From Bradyrhizobium cajani (GTDB lineage Bacteria > Pseudomonadota > Alphaproteobacteria > Rhizobiales > Xanthobacteraceae), in contig NZ_WQNE01000022.1 of assembly GCF_009759665.1 (NCBI RefSeq), positions 83,282-147,281 of the forward strand: a stretch of 64,000 nucleotides of DNA, given 5' to 3'. The notes under the pieces were generated by a model. That model was not told the origin of the DNA and did not search any database. It was given only the letters and a program-made list of their open reading frames with translations. The first letter of the stretch is position 1, and each line of letters starts with the position of its first letter. Shown here one piece after another: positions 24,660 to 32,650 of the stretch. Position numbers and translations under genes: made by a program.

Positions 24660-25427
24660 ATGCCTCAAGAGACTGTGAGCGATGCCGCAGCGGCCCCCTC
24701 AATCGTCATCGTCGAGAATGTGATGAAGCGGTTCGGCGCATTCACCGCGCTGAACGACGTCAACCTCGCGGTCGGCAAGGGCGAGAAGATCGTGGTCTGC
24801 GGACCGTCCGGCTCCGGCAAGTCGACGCTGATCCGGTGCATCAACCATATCGAGAAGCACGACGGAGGCAGGATCATCGTCGACGGCGTCGAGCTGAGCC
24901 ATCGCCTCGCCGACATCAACAGCGTTCGCTGCGAGGTCGGGATGGTGTTTCAAAGCTTCAACCTGTTTCCGCACCTCACGGTCGCCGAGAACTGCATGCT
25001 GGCCCCGATGAAGGTCCGCGGCATTTCGCAGGTGGAGGCGCGCGACCGCGCACTCGGCTTGCTGCGGAAGGTCCGCATTCACGATCAGGCGGACAAATAT
25101 CCCGCACAATTATCGGGAGGTCAGCAGCAGCGCGTCGCCATCGCGCGGGCCCTGTGCATGCAGCCCAAGATCATGCTGTTCGACGAACCGACATCCGCTC
25201 TCGACCCCGAGATGGTCAAGGAGGTGCTGGACACCATGGTCGAGCTGGCGCGAGAGGGAATGACGATGGTGTGCGTGACGCACGAGATGGGATTCGCCCG
25301 CGAGGTCGCCGATCGGGTCGTCTTCATGGATCGCGGCTGCATCATCGAGCAGGCAGACCCGGAAACATTCTTCCGGGCTCCTCGCACGGAACGGGCGAAG
25401 GGCTTCCTGAGCCAGATCATTCACTAG
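24660..25427 (+). CDS. Amino acid ABC transporter ATP-binding protein (GltL-like)
   Basis: A 255-residue ATPase. Walker A GPSGSGKST (about residue 47), Q-loop VFQSFNLFPHLTVAEN, signature LSGGQQQRVAIARAL, Walker B IMLFDEPTSALDPE and the switch histidine in VCVTHEMGFA are all intact. The start at 24660 (MPQETVS) follows a GGGAGAC site; the upstream in-frame codon lies within the previous gene. It completes the transporter in the operon. A strong hairpin at 25490-25518 follows. Confidence 0.94.
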   Translation: MPQETVSDAAAAPSIVIVENVMKRFGAFTALNDVNLAVGKGEKIVVCGPSGSGKSTLIRCINHIEKHDGGRIIVDGVELSHRLADINSVRCEVGMVFQSFNLFPHLTVAENCMLAPMKVRGISQVEARDRALGLLRKVRIHDQADKYPAQLSGGQQQRVAIARALCMQPKIMLFDEPTSALDPEMVKEVLDTMVELAREGMTMVCVTHEMGFAREVADRVVFMDRGCIIEQADPETFFRAPRTERAKGFLSQIIH

Positions 25428-25489
25428 GGCCGCAATCGGCACGACTCGATCGAGCAAAGATGAAACTAGGCTCGGTCGGTTGTTGCGGG

Positions 25490-25518
25490 TTCACCTCTCC
25501 CCAACGGGGAGAGGTGAA
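25490..25518. terminator. Hairpin terminator-like palindrome
   Basis: TTCACCTCTCCCC at 25490-25502 pairs perfectly with GGGGAGAGGTGAA at 25506-25518 across a three-base loop. It lies between the convergent ABC ATPase and TadE-like genes. A near-identical hairpin is at 39388-39414, so it is also a repeated element. Confidence 0.75.
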
Positions 25519-25557
25519 CTCGCCGCTAGCATCGATTCAACCCAAACTCATACCGCT

Positions 25558-26196
25558 TTAGCAGCTCTTCTGCTGCAAATGCTGGATGCAGGTGCAGGTG
25601 GCCGTCGCCGGATATTTCACGTCGTAATAGGGAAAGCCCGTGCCGTTCGTCGAGCAGCGCGGGAACAGGTAGTAGCTGTCGGACAGCTTCACGGTGCCGC
25701 TGATGGCGTAGCCGAGATTGGGCGTATAGTCGTAGGAGACCTCGGCGAGAATGAGCGAGATGTTGGCATTTTTGCCACCCGAGGTGAAGGATGACAGCGT
25801 CATCGGGTCACCCTTGTTTCTCGCCCCTGACGAACTGGTCGACTTGCTCCATTGCACCGTCGCAGTGCCGTTGCTGTCGGTCGAGACTTCCGAGACCGTG
25901 ATCGTCATCAAGGAGGTGCTGCCGTTCTTGATGGGATACGGCGCCATGATGGCGCTCGCGGCCGCGAGAATGCCGTCCATCTGAGCCGCGGTAACGGCCG
26001 TATTCTGCGTGACCATGTCCGCGACACTGTGCGCGGTCGCGCTGACCTTGACGTTCATGGCGAGGCCGTTGCCGAGCTCGACGCCGCCGACATAGAGCAA
26101 CAGCATGAACGGCGCGACAATGGCGAACTCCGTCGCTGCAACGGCGCGGACATCGGTCAACAGGTGCCGGGCGCGGGACGACAGGGCGGCGATCAT
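25558..26196 (-). CDS. TadE-like minor pseudopilin, second gene
   Basis: A 212-residue TadE/TadG-type protein. The N-terminus has the hydrophobic anchor RAVAATEFAIVAPFMLLLYVGGVELG (about residues 17-42), with the conserved glutamate in TEFAIVAP. The C-terminal part is an extracellular domain with a PYPIKNGSTSLMTITVSEV segment and a terminal cysteine pair region. Its start overlaps the stop of the preceding TadE gene (TGATG). These proteins belong to Flp/Tad pilus systems, but the core tad genes are not in this window. Confidence 0.85.
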   Translation of the reverse strand: MIAALSSRARHLLTDVRAVAATEFAIVAPFMLLLYVGGVELGNGLAMNVKVSATAHSVADMVTQNTAVTAAQMDGILAAASAIMAPYPIKNGSTSLMTITVSEVSTDSNGTATVQWSKSTSSSGARNKGDPMTLSSFTSGGKNANISLILAEVSYDYTPNLGYAISGTVKLSDSYYLFPRCSTNGTGFPYYDVKYPATATCTCIQHLQQKSC

Positions 26197-26756
26197 CAGG
26201 TGGCTCCTGGCTCGTTCTGGAACGCGGCGGACGACATGATCAGCCGGTTGCCGTTGCCGAGGTTCGAGAGATTGAAACCGAGCGGTCCGAGCACCACCGG
26301 CCAGACGTACATGACGCGGAGAACGACGATATCGCCGGCATTGCCCGGATCGTAGCTCCAGGCATTGGTGACCGCGCCGGAGCCATTGAAGGTCAGGGTG
26401 GGCATAGCTGTATTCGCGGTAGACCAGGAATTGGCCACCTGCATGTCGACCATCAGTCCGCTACAATTGAACAGGATCACGATCTGATCGCAGACCTTCT
26501 GCTTGAACGCATCCTTCGTCATGTTCGCGGACTGAACCTGCCCGGTCATGACGAGGCGCGCCGACTGACGCACGATGGTTTCGAGCGTCTGCTGGGCGAA
26601 GAAGACCAGAAACGTCTGGATGAGTGCGATGATGAGCGCGAGAAACGGCGCAGCGACAAGCGCGAATTCGACGGCCGTGGCACCCCTATCGTCCCGCGCG
26701 AAGGCAGCGCAGCGACTGCGGCGACGGTTCCTTGTTGCGACATCCGGACCGGTCAT
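26196..26756 (-). CDS. TadE-like minor pseudopilin, first gene
   Basis: A 186-residue TadE family protein. The signature DDRGATAVEFALVAAPFLALIIALIQTFLVFFAQQTLE (about residues 22-58) has the conserved glutamate five residues into the membrane segment. The remainder is a small extracellular domain with two cysteines that may pair (in VCDQIVILFNCSG). It lies 10 bases after the TadG gene and overlaps the next TadE by one base (TGATG), so the three are one unit. Confidence 0.88.
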   Translation of the reverse strand: MTGPDVATRNRRRSRCAAFARDDRGATAVEFALVAAPFLALIIALIQTFLVFFAQQTLETIVRQSARLVMTGQVQSANMTKDAFKQKVCDQIVILFNCSGLMVDMQVANSWSTANTAMPTLTFNGSGAVTNAWSYDPGNAGDIVVLRVMYVWPVVLGPLGFNLSNLGNGNRLIMSSAAFQNEPGAT

Positions 26757-26766
26757 GATGGTTTCT

Positions 26767-28167
26767 CTACTGCACCAGGCTGGCGGTGCTTGACGCGACC
26801 TTGATGAACAGGTTCGTCAGCGCGGTGGAAATGTCGCCGCCGGTTTGAACGGCGGCATAGAAGCCGGGCGAGGCGCATGATTGGAGATTTTGCGCGATCT
26901 TGCCGGTCAAGGAGGTGGGCCCGTTGTACGGGTCGACCCAGGTCATGTACCAGCTGTTCGTGGTCGGGATATTGGGCGTCTTGAGTTGCAGGTATTCCGT
27001 GTAGAGGACCGCGATCTTGATGCCCCGGTTCTTGATGGTCGTGCATATCGCCGTGTCGAGCGGCTGCTGGCATCGACTGTTGGAGGCGAAGGTCGCGTTG
27101 GGACAAGTTGCGGCGATCTTGTCTTCGAGACCGTCGGTGACAAGGAAGATCACCTCCTGTGGCGTGTCCCCTGCCGTGTTGCTGCCAAGGCCGGGGGTCG
27201 GCATGATATTGTTGAGGCTGGTGAGCGCGCCGGAGATATTTGTGCCATTGTCGGTCTTGCAGTTGGTCACAACAACGACGCAGTTCTGGTAGGCGACCGG
27301 CATCAGCGTGATGTTGGAAACCTGCGTTCCGGCGCTGGTCGGGGTGGTCAGTGTCGCCAGCGTGTTCAAACCCAGGTCGAACGTATAGAGCGCCGCCTTG
27401 TAGGTGGTGTTGTTCAACGCCGCCATGCATTGCATGACGCCCCCCGAGACGCCCGACTGCGGGCAGTTCGACCATGTATTGAGCAGCTGGTTGACGGCAC
27501 TCGTCACGAGATCGATTCGCAACGTGATATTTCTATTTCGTGCGATCGTGAGGTTGTCCTTGGTCCCGCCGTCGTGAGCGATGTTGGTTTCATGACAGGC
27601 GAAGCCGCAATTCTGCGAGGCCCCTGCAGACTGGTACGCGGGGGCGGTGTACTTGATGAGATTGGCGATGTCGGTCGCGGTCGCTCCGATCCCCATGGAC
27701 GGCGAGTCATCCATCAGCAGATAGAAATTCATGTTGGGCGCGCTCGACGCCTTCGCCGTCGCCGAACCGTTGACCTGCCAGGTCTGCTTGCCGAGAACGC
27801 CGGGGAAATTGTTGATGGATTGCGCGGTGTAGGAAACCGTGATGGTCCGCGCGAGGCCGGAGTCCACGATGTTGACTGTCGGCGTCGGGGTCGCCGAGAG
27901 CCCGGCAAGATTCGCCTTGGCGGCAAAGACGGCTTCCGCCGTCGCCTTGACGACCGCTTTGTCGGTCTGGGTCAGCATCGCCGGCCTCACGGCCGCGATC
28001 GCAGCCGCGTCCGCAGCGGCGTTCAACTGCTCCCGCTTACGCAAAGCCTGCGTGTAGTCGAGCGCCATCCCCAGAAGAAAGATGGTGGGGACCATCATCA
28101 GCGCGAAGATGACGGCGACGTTGGCCTTCCGATCTGTCGCGAAACGTAGCACTACGCGGCGGAGCAT
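26767..28167 (-). CDS. TadG-like protein with von Willebrand A domain
   Basis: A 466-residue protein with an N-terminal membrane anchor of the TadG type (KANVAVIFALMMVPTIFLL, about residues 14-32). The downstream region carries a von Willebrand A domain: the metal-binding motif D153-D-S-P-S157 is intact, and VIFLVTDGLED occurs later. In Tad systems, TadG is a minor component outside the core secretion machine. I start at the ATG at 28167 because AGGATGAAGG lies just upstream; the ATG at 28176 is an alternative. It opens a three-gene unit with two TadE genes. The gap 28168-28606 upstream is non-coding and holds promoters for both directions. Confidence 0.88.
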   Translation of the reverse strand: MLRRVVLRFATDRKANVAVIFALMMVPTIFLLGMALDYTQALRKREQLNAAADAAAIAAVRPAMLTQTDKAVVKATAEAVFAAKANLAGLSATPTPTVNIVDSGLARTITVSYTAQSINNFPGVLGKQTWQVNGSATAKASSAPNMNFYLLMDDSPSMGIGATATDIANLIKYTAPAYQSAGASQNCGFACHETNIAHDGGTKDNLTIARNRNITLRIDLVTSAVNQLLNTWSNCPQSGVSGGVMQCMAALNNTTYKAALYTFDLGLNTLATLTTPTSAGTQVSNITLMPVAYQNCVVVVTNCKTDNGTNISGALTSLNNIMPTPGLGSNTAGDTPQEVIFLVTDGLEDKIAATCPNATFASNSRCQQPLDTAICTTIKNRGIKIAVLYTEYLQLKTPNIPTTNSWYMTWVDPYNGPTSLTGKIAQNLQSCASPGFYAAVQTGGDISTALTNLFIKVASSTASLVQ

Positions 28168-28427
28168 GACCTTCATCCTGGTGCCGTCGTTGCGGCAACG
28201 ACCCTTCCCTGAGATCGACGGAGGCCGTGCCGGGTTTGGCTCCCGACACTCGCCGTCATGCGCGGAATATGTGGATTGCCCTCTTAACCAACGCTTACGC
28301 GCCATCCACAAACATGGCGTGCGACGGATTGGGATGTGTCAAATCGAGAGAGCATCATTAATTTCTCTTAAACGCGATCGCGGAGATCGACGGTAAGAAG
28401 GGGTCCGCAGGCCCCGTTGCGGCCTCA

Positions 28428-28449
28428 GGGCCCCGGCCGCCGGGGGCCC
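28428..28449. repeat. Very GC-rich near-palindrome in the TadG/FAD oxidase gap
   Basis: GGGCCCCGG at 28428-28436 faces CCGGGGGCCC at 28440-28449, giving a near-perfect stem with one extra G. It lies about 160 bases upstream of the FAD oxidase start. A smaller GGGGTCCGCAGGCCCC hairpin precedes it. I see no promoter in it; it could be a terminator for unseen upstream transcription or a structural element. Confidence 0.5.
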
Positions 28450-28606
28450 CCCATCGGTCCTGCCGGCTGTGATCATGCGGCATCGGCCTTCCCCGGTTTC
28501 GGCCTTCGCTGGATATTGCCGTTAGACTCGACGGTGCAAACGTGGACAATGGCCGGAGCGCTTCGCGCGCTCAGTACACGCCAAGATGTGCTCAAGGGGA
28601 AACAAA

Positions 28607-30082
28607 ATGCCGGCTGCCAATCCGTCGTCCCAACCCGCCATTCCGACCGCCCCCCTGACCGCCCAGATGCGCGATGCATTGCGCGCGATCGTGGGCGACA
28701 AGGGCCTGATCGAGGACGACCACGGCAAGCAGCCGTTCGTGACGGACTGGCGTGGATTGCTGGTGGGCAGTGCCGGCGCCGTAGTTCGTCCAGGCAGCAC
28801 CGAGGAAGTCTCGAAGGTGGTCCGGCTTTGCCATGAGCACGGCGTCGCCATCGTGCCGCAGGGCGGCAACACCGGTCTGATGGGCGGGGCCACGCCCTGG
28901 CCAGCGCACACCGGCATCGTGCTGTCGCTCGGCCGCATGAACCGCGTCCTCGACGTCGATCCCGTCGGATACGCGATGACGGTCGAGGCCGGCTGCGTCC
29001 TCCAAACGCTTCAGGAGACCGCGGCCGAGCATGACAGGTTCCTGCCCCTCAGCCTTGGCGCCCAGGGCTCGTGCATGATCGGCGGCAATCTGTCGACCAA
29101 CGCCGGCGGCGTGCAGGTGCTCCGTTACGGCAATGCCCGCAATCTCGTGCTGGGGCTCGAGGTCGTCCTGGCCAACGGCGACGTCTGGGACGGATTGCGC
29201 GCGCTCAAGAAGGACAACACGGGCTACGACCTCAAGCACCTCTTCATGGGCGCCGAAGGCACCCTGGGCATCATCACCAAGGCTGTCCTCAAGCTATGGC
29301 CGGCGCCCAAGGACGTCAGCACGGCATGGCTGGCTGTCCGGGATCCACGCGCGGCCCTGGAGATCCTGTCCGAGGCGCATGCGGCGTCCGAGGACAATGT
29401 CGGCTCCTGCGAGCTGATGAGCCGCGCCGCCATCGACATGATATTGCGCCATATTCCCGGCACCCAGGATCCGCTCAAGGCGGACACGCAATGGTACCTC
29501 CTGCTTGAATGGTCGTCCTCGCGGGCGCGCCAGGATGGGGCCGAGGGCATGTCCGAGAAAATGGAGCAGTTTCTGGCCGATCAGCTCGAGGCCGGCCGCG
29601 TGCTCGATGCGGTGATCGCGCACACGGTCAGCCAAACGCGGAACATGTGGCGCATCCGGGAAGGCTCAGCCGAGGCCTCCCGGGCCGAGGGACCGGGTAT
29701 GAGCTTTGACGTGTCGGTGGCGATCTCCAGGATTCCGGAGTTCATCGACAAGGGGCTCAAGGCCGTGCTCGACATTCTCCCGACCATCAGGCCCTATCCG
29801 CTCGGGCACATCGGCGACGGCAATCTGCATTTTTCGTTCATGGGGCCCAAGGGCATGGATCAGCAGACGCTGACCCAATACAAGCCCGCCATCACCCGGG
29901 CCGTGAACGATCTCGTCACCTCCATGGGCGGCTCGATCTCGGCGGAGCATGGCATCGGCATCGACAAGCTCGACGAGCTCAGTCACTACCGGTCGAAGAC
30001 CGAGCTCGACATCATGCGAACCATCAAGCGCGCGCTCGATCCGCAGAACATCATGAATCCCGGCAAGGTGCTGCGGCTTTAA
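28607..30082 (+). CDS. FAD-linked oxidase (GlcD/D-2-hydroxyacid dehydrogenase type)
   Basis: A 491-residue flavoprotein of the FAD-binding type 4 family, like D-2-hydroxyglutarate dehydrogenase and D-lactate or glycolate oxidase GlcD. The FAD domain shows VRPGSTEEVSKVVRLCHEHGVAIVPQGGNTGL (about 62-94) and LGAQGSCMIGGNLSTNAGGVQVLRYGNAR. The C-terminal domain has the typical HIGDGNLHFSF and SAEHGIGIDKL motifs. I start at the ATG at 28607, after AAGGGGA. It oxidises a D-2-hydroxy acid to the 2-keto acid; which one is not clear. It stands alone, not in an operon. Confidence 0.93.
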   Translation: MPAANPSSQPAIPTAPLTAQMRDALRAIVGDKGLIEDDHGKQPFVTDWRGLLVGSAGAVVRPGSTEEVSKVVRLCHEHGVAIVPQGGNTGLMGGATPWPAHTGIVLSLGRMNRVLDVDPVGYAMTVEAGCVLQTLQETAAEHDRFLPLSLGAQGSCMIGGNLSTNAGGVQVLRYGNARNLVLGLEVVLANGDVWDGLRALKKDNTGYDLKHLFMGAEGTLGIITKAVLKLWPAPKDVSTAWLAVRDPRAALEILSEAHAASEDNVGSCELMSRAAIDMILRHIPGTQDPLKADTQWYLLLEWSSSRARQDGAEGMSEKMEQFLADQLEAGRVLDAVIAHTVSQTRNMWRIREGSAEASRAEGPGMSFDVSVAISRIPEFIDKGLKAVLDILPTIRPYPLGHIGDGNLHFSFMGPKGMDQQTLTQYKPAITRAVNDLVTSMGGSISAEHGIGIDKLDELSHYRSKTELDIMRTIKRALDPQNIMNPGKVLRL

Positions 30083-30109
30083 TCGACGCCGGGCAATTCC
30101 GCCGTTTTC

Positions 30110-30646
30110 TCAGCCGCGCGGGTTGACGACGGTGTAGCCCCGCAGCGAGCGCGCATGCATTCGCGTCGCACGGCCGCCCGAGTTGGCGTCATACGCCATC
30201 CACATGTCGCCGCCGAGATGCTGCTCCAGGACGAAGACGTGCCCGCGCCGGGCCGCGACCATTCCGGGTGCCGGCGAGGCGCGCGGAAACCGCAGCCAGT
30301 TGGCCGCGAGGTTCAATTCCGGGACCACACGACCGAACACGCGCAGAGCTGCGCCGCAGCCGCAGAAGGATGAGGGACAACCGGCCGGCCGACCGCCAAT
30401 GACGCGGGCGCCGGCGATGCTCGTCGTCGTGGCCGCGCCACCGACATCGGTCACCGTCAGCTGCGCCGAGCGATAGGCTTGCAATGGGTGCCGGGGGCCC
30501 CGCTCGCGACGCGTCTGCGAATACGAGAAGTCGCAGGGCATGGTGACGTTGCATTCAGGGGCTTGAACCGTGCGATAGGGACGCGCTTCCGAGGCAACAG
30601 AACTAACGATAACGACAACGCACGCAGAAACTACTCGCTTGATCAT
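30110..30646 (-). CDS. Secreted hypothetical protein, possible CHAP-like fold
   Basis: A 178-residue exported protein. The first 22 residues are a signal peptide ending near SVASEA. The mature part has several cysteines (PECNVTMPCDF, GCPSSFCGCGAALRVFG), then RRGHVFVLEQHLGGDMWMAYDANSGG and a conserved-looking arginine-rich end RSLRGYTVVNPRG. The order cysteine, histidine in GHVFVLE and asparagine in DANSGG resembles CHAP or NlpC/P60-like hydrolases, but this is weak inference. The ATG at 30646 is the best start because the signal peptide begins there. It has no operon partner. The gap 30647-30892 upstream is non-coding. Confidence 0.7.
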   Translation of the reverse strand: MIKRVVSACVVVIVSSVASEARPYRTVQAPECNVTMPCDFSYSQTRRERGPRHPLQAYRSAQLTVTDVGGAATTTSIAGARVIGGRPAGCPSSFCGCGAALRVFGRVVPELNLAANWLRFPRASPAPGMVAARRGHVFVLEQHLGGDMWMAYDANSGGRATRMHARSLRGYTVVNPRG

Positions 30647-30892
30647 TGCAGGACTCCGGCTGGAGGGCCTGCCCCGGAGGAGGAACCAATATTGATTTGG
30701 CCGAAATGGGCCCGAAGGGCGGCGGAAAATGGCAGCATTGCGGACTGGCCCGCGCAATCGCCGTAGCCCACGCGTAGCGACCGCGATGATTAACTCGCGG
30801 AGAACGAAATGGCGCGTCGTCGAAAACCGAGATCTGACCACGTGCGCATCAGCTACGACTATGTGGCCGCAAACCGCGGTCAGGCGTCCCGG

Positions 30893-31030
30893 TCAGCGCT
30901 CCGGCGCGCGCGGAATCTCCCATCGCTCGAGGCGATCGATTGACGCCTGCCGCTCGTGCTGGCTCAGCCAAATCGTGAGGAGAACCAACGCGCCGGCGAG
31001 AGCGCCGATCCCGAAATACAGGCTCCTCAT
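30893..31030 (-). CDS. 45-residue single-pass membrane protein
   Basis: A short frame of 45 codons reads from the ATG at 31030 to TGA at 30893. It begins MRSLYFGIGALAGALVLL, has one hydrophobic segment over about residues 4-22 (ending near TIWLS), and then a charged amphipathic tail ending in IPRAPER. It is too short for ordinary gene prediction. A clear membrane segment followed by a soluble helix makes it more credible than random sequence. It lies between the carboxyltransferase and the secreted protein, both on the same strand. Function unknown. Confidence 0.5.
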   Translation of the reverse strand: MRSLYFGIGALAGALVLLTIWLSQHERQASIDRLERWEIPRAPER

Positions 31031-31090
31031 GCGCGGTGAATGCGGCGCGCGGAGAAAGGTTCCCCGCCTGGCGCTCGCAGGACGGCCGAG

Positions 31091-32650
31091 CTACGGCCTG
31101 ATCGTCATGTTCTCCGGCGGCCCAACTTTTCGCAGCGGCTCGGCAAGGCGCGCGAACTCGCACAAGAGCGACCTCGTCTTGCGGGGATCGACGATCTCCT
31201 CGACCCAGAACTTCTCGGCGGAGCGGAACGGCGAGCGCAGCTTGTTGAGACGCTCCTCGATCTCCTTCAGCTTGCCCGCCTTGTCCTCGGCCGCGTCGAT
31301 GTCGGCGCGGTAGGCGGCTTCGATGCCGCCTTCGAGCGGCAGCGAGCCCCAATAAGCCGACGGCCAGGCGTAACGGATCGAGAAGCGGTCCGCCGGCTGA
31401 TGCACGACGCCGGCGACGCCGAAGGCGTTGCGCAGGATCACGGTGCACCACGGCACGGTGGTCTGATTGACCGCAGCCATGGCGCGGACGCCGTGGCGGA
31501 TGGTGGCCGCCTTCTCGGCATCAAGGCCGATCATGAAGCCCGGGCAATCCATGAGATAGACGATCGGCAGATGGAAGGTTTCGGCGAAGTCGACCCAGCG
31601 CACCACCTTCTGACAGGCATCCGCCGTCCAGGAGCCGCCGTAGTGGAAACTGTCGCTGGCGAGCAGCAGCACCGCCCTGCCCTCGAGCCGCGCAAGACCT
31701 GTGATGATCGGCTTGCCGAAGTTCTTCGAGACCTCGAAGAAGGAGCCCTTGTCGACGACCGCATCGATGATCGGCCGCATCTTGTAGACCTGCTTGCGGT
31801 TGCGTGGCACCGCGTTCAGTAGTGCCTCTTCGCCGCGCTCCGGATCGTCGTTGCAGGGCAAGGTCGGCGGCAGCTCGTAGACCGACGACGGCAGATAGGA
31901 GAGGAAACGCCGTGCGCAGGCAAAAGCCTCCTCCTCGGTGTCGACGGCATGATCGACCGCGCCGGCGCGGGTCTGGATATCGGCGCCGCCGAGCTCTTCC
32001 TTCGACAGGTCCTGCCCCAGCGCCTTCACCACCGGCGGGCCCGCGACGAACATCGCGGACTTCCGCGTCATGATGGAATAGTGGCTGGCGGCAAGGCGCG
32101 CGGCACCGAGCCCTGCGACCGAGCCGAGGCCGAGCGCGACGACCGGCACGCGCGACAGGTTCTCCGTCGTGAAGCGGTACCAGCGCGTGCCGCCGATGCC
32201 GCCCGGCAAATTCGCCGCGCCCTTGGTCTCGATGGTCTTGACCGAGCCGCCACCGCCGGAGCCTTCGATGATGCGGACGATGGGCAGGCGGAAATCATGC
32301 GCCATCTCCTCCGCCATCAAAGGCTTTGCCGAGATCGACGCATCGGCCGAGCCGCCGCGCACGGTAAAATCGTCGCCGACCACCACGATCGTGCGGCCGT
32401 CGACGCGGGCGCGACCGAACACGCAGTTCGCCGGCGTCAATTTCTGCAACTCGCCGCTGGAATCGTATTCGCCGATGCCGGAGACGGCACCGATCTCGTG
32501 AAAGCTACCCTTGTCGATCAGTCTATCGATGCGCTCCCGAACAGTCAGCCGGCCCTGGTCATGCTGTCGCTTGACCTTGTCAACGCCGCCCATCTCCCGC
32601 GCGAAGGCTTCGCGCCGGGCGAGCTCGTCGAGTTCCGGCTTCCAGTTCAT
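31091..32650 (-). CDS. Acyl-CoA carboxylase carboxyltransferase subunit
   Basis: A 519-residue biotin-dependent carboxyltransferase like the beta subunits of propionyl-, methylcrotonyl- and related acyl-CoA carboxylases. The N half contains GRLTVRERIDRLIDKGSFHEIG and the oxyanion segment EGSGGGGSVKTIE (near residue 130). The C half contains DCPGFMIGLDAEKAATIRHGVRAMAAV and NAFGVAGVVHQPADRF. It transfers carboxylate from biotin to an acyl-CoA. The start at 32650 has a strong GGAGGGAG site and overlaps the end of the IclR gene by 71 bases. A biotinyl carrier is encoded nearby at 33649, but no biotin carboxylase is in the window. Confidence 0.92.
   Translation of the reverse strand: MNWKPELDELARREAFAREMGGVDKVKRQHDQGRLTVRERIDRLIDKGSFHEIGAVSGIGEYDSSGELQKLTPANCVFGRARVDGRTIVVVGDDFTVRGGSADASISAKPLMAEEMAHDFRLPIVRIIEGSGGGGSVKTIETKGAANLPGGIGGTRWYRFTTENLSRVPVVALGLGSVAGLGAARLAASHYSIMTRKSAMFVAGPPVVKALGQDLSKEELGGADIQTRAGAVDHAVDTEEEAFACARRFLSYLPSSVYELPPTLPCNDDPERGEEALLNAVPRNRKQVYKMRPIIDAVVDKGSFFEVSKNFGKPIITGLARLEGRAVLLLASDSFHYGGSWTADACQKVVRWVDFAETFHLPIVYLMDCPGFMIGLDAEKAATIRHGVRAMAAVNQTTVPWCTVILRNAFGVAGVVHQPADRFSIRYAWPSAYWGSLPLEGGIEAAYRADIDAAEDKAGKLKEIEERLNKLRSPFRSAEKFWVEEIVDPRKTRSLLCEFARLAEPLRKVGPPENMTIRP

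Noticed and set aside
28428..28449. GC-rich near-palindrome as a classical Rho-independent terminator.
   Set aside because: No T-run follows on either side and no gene ends close by, so I list it only as a structural repeat.
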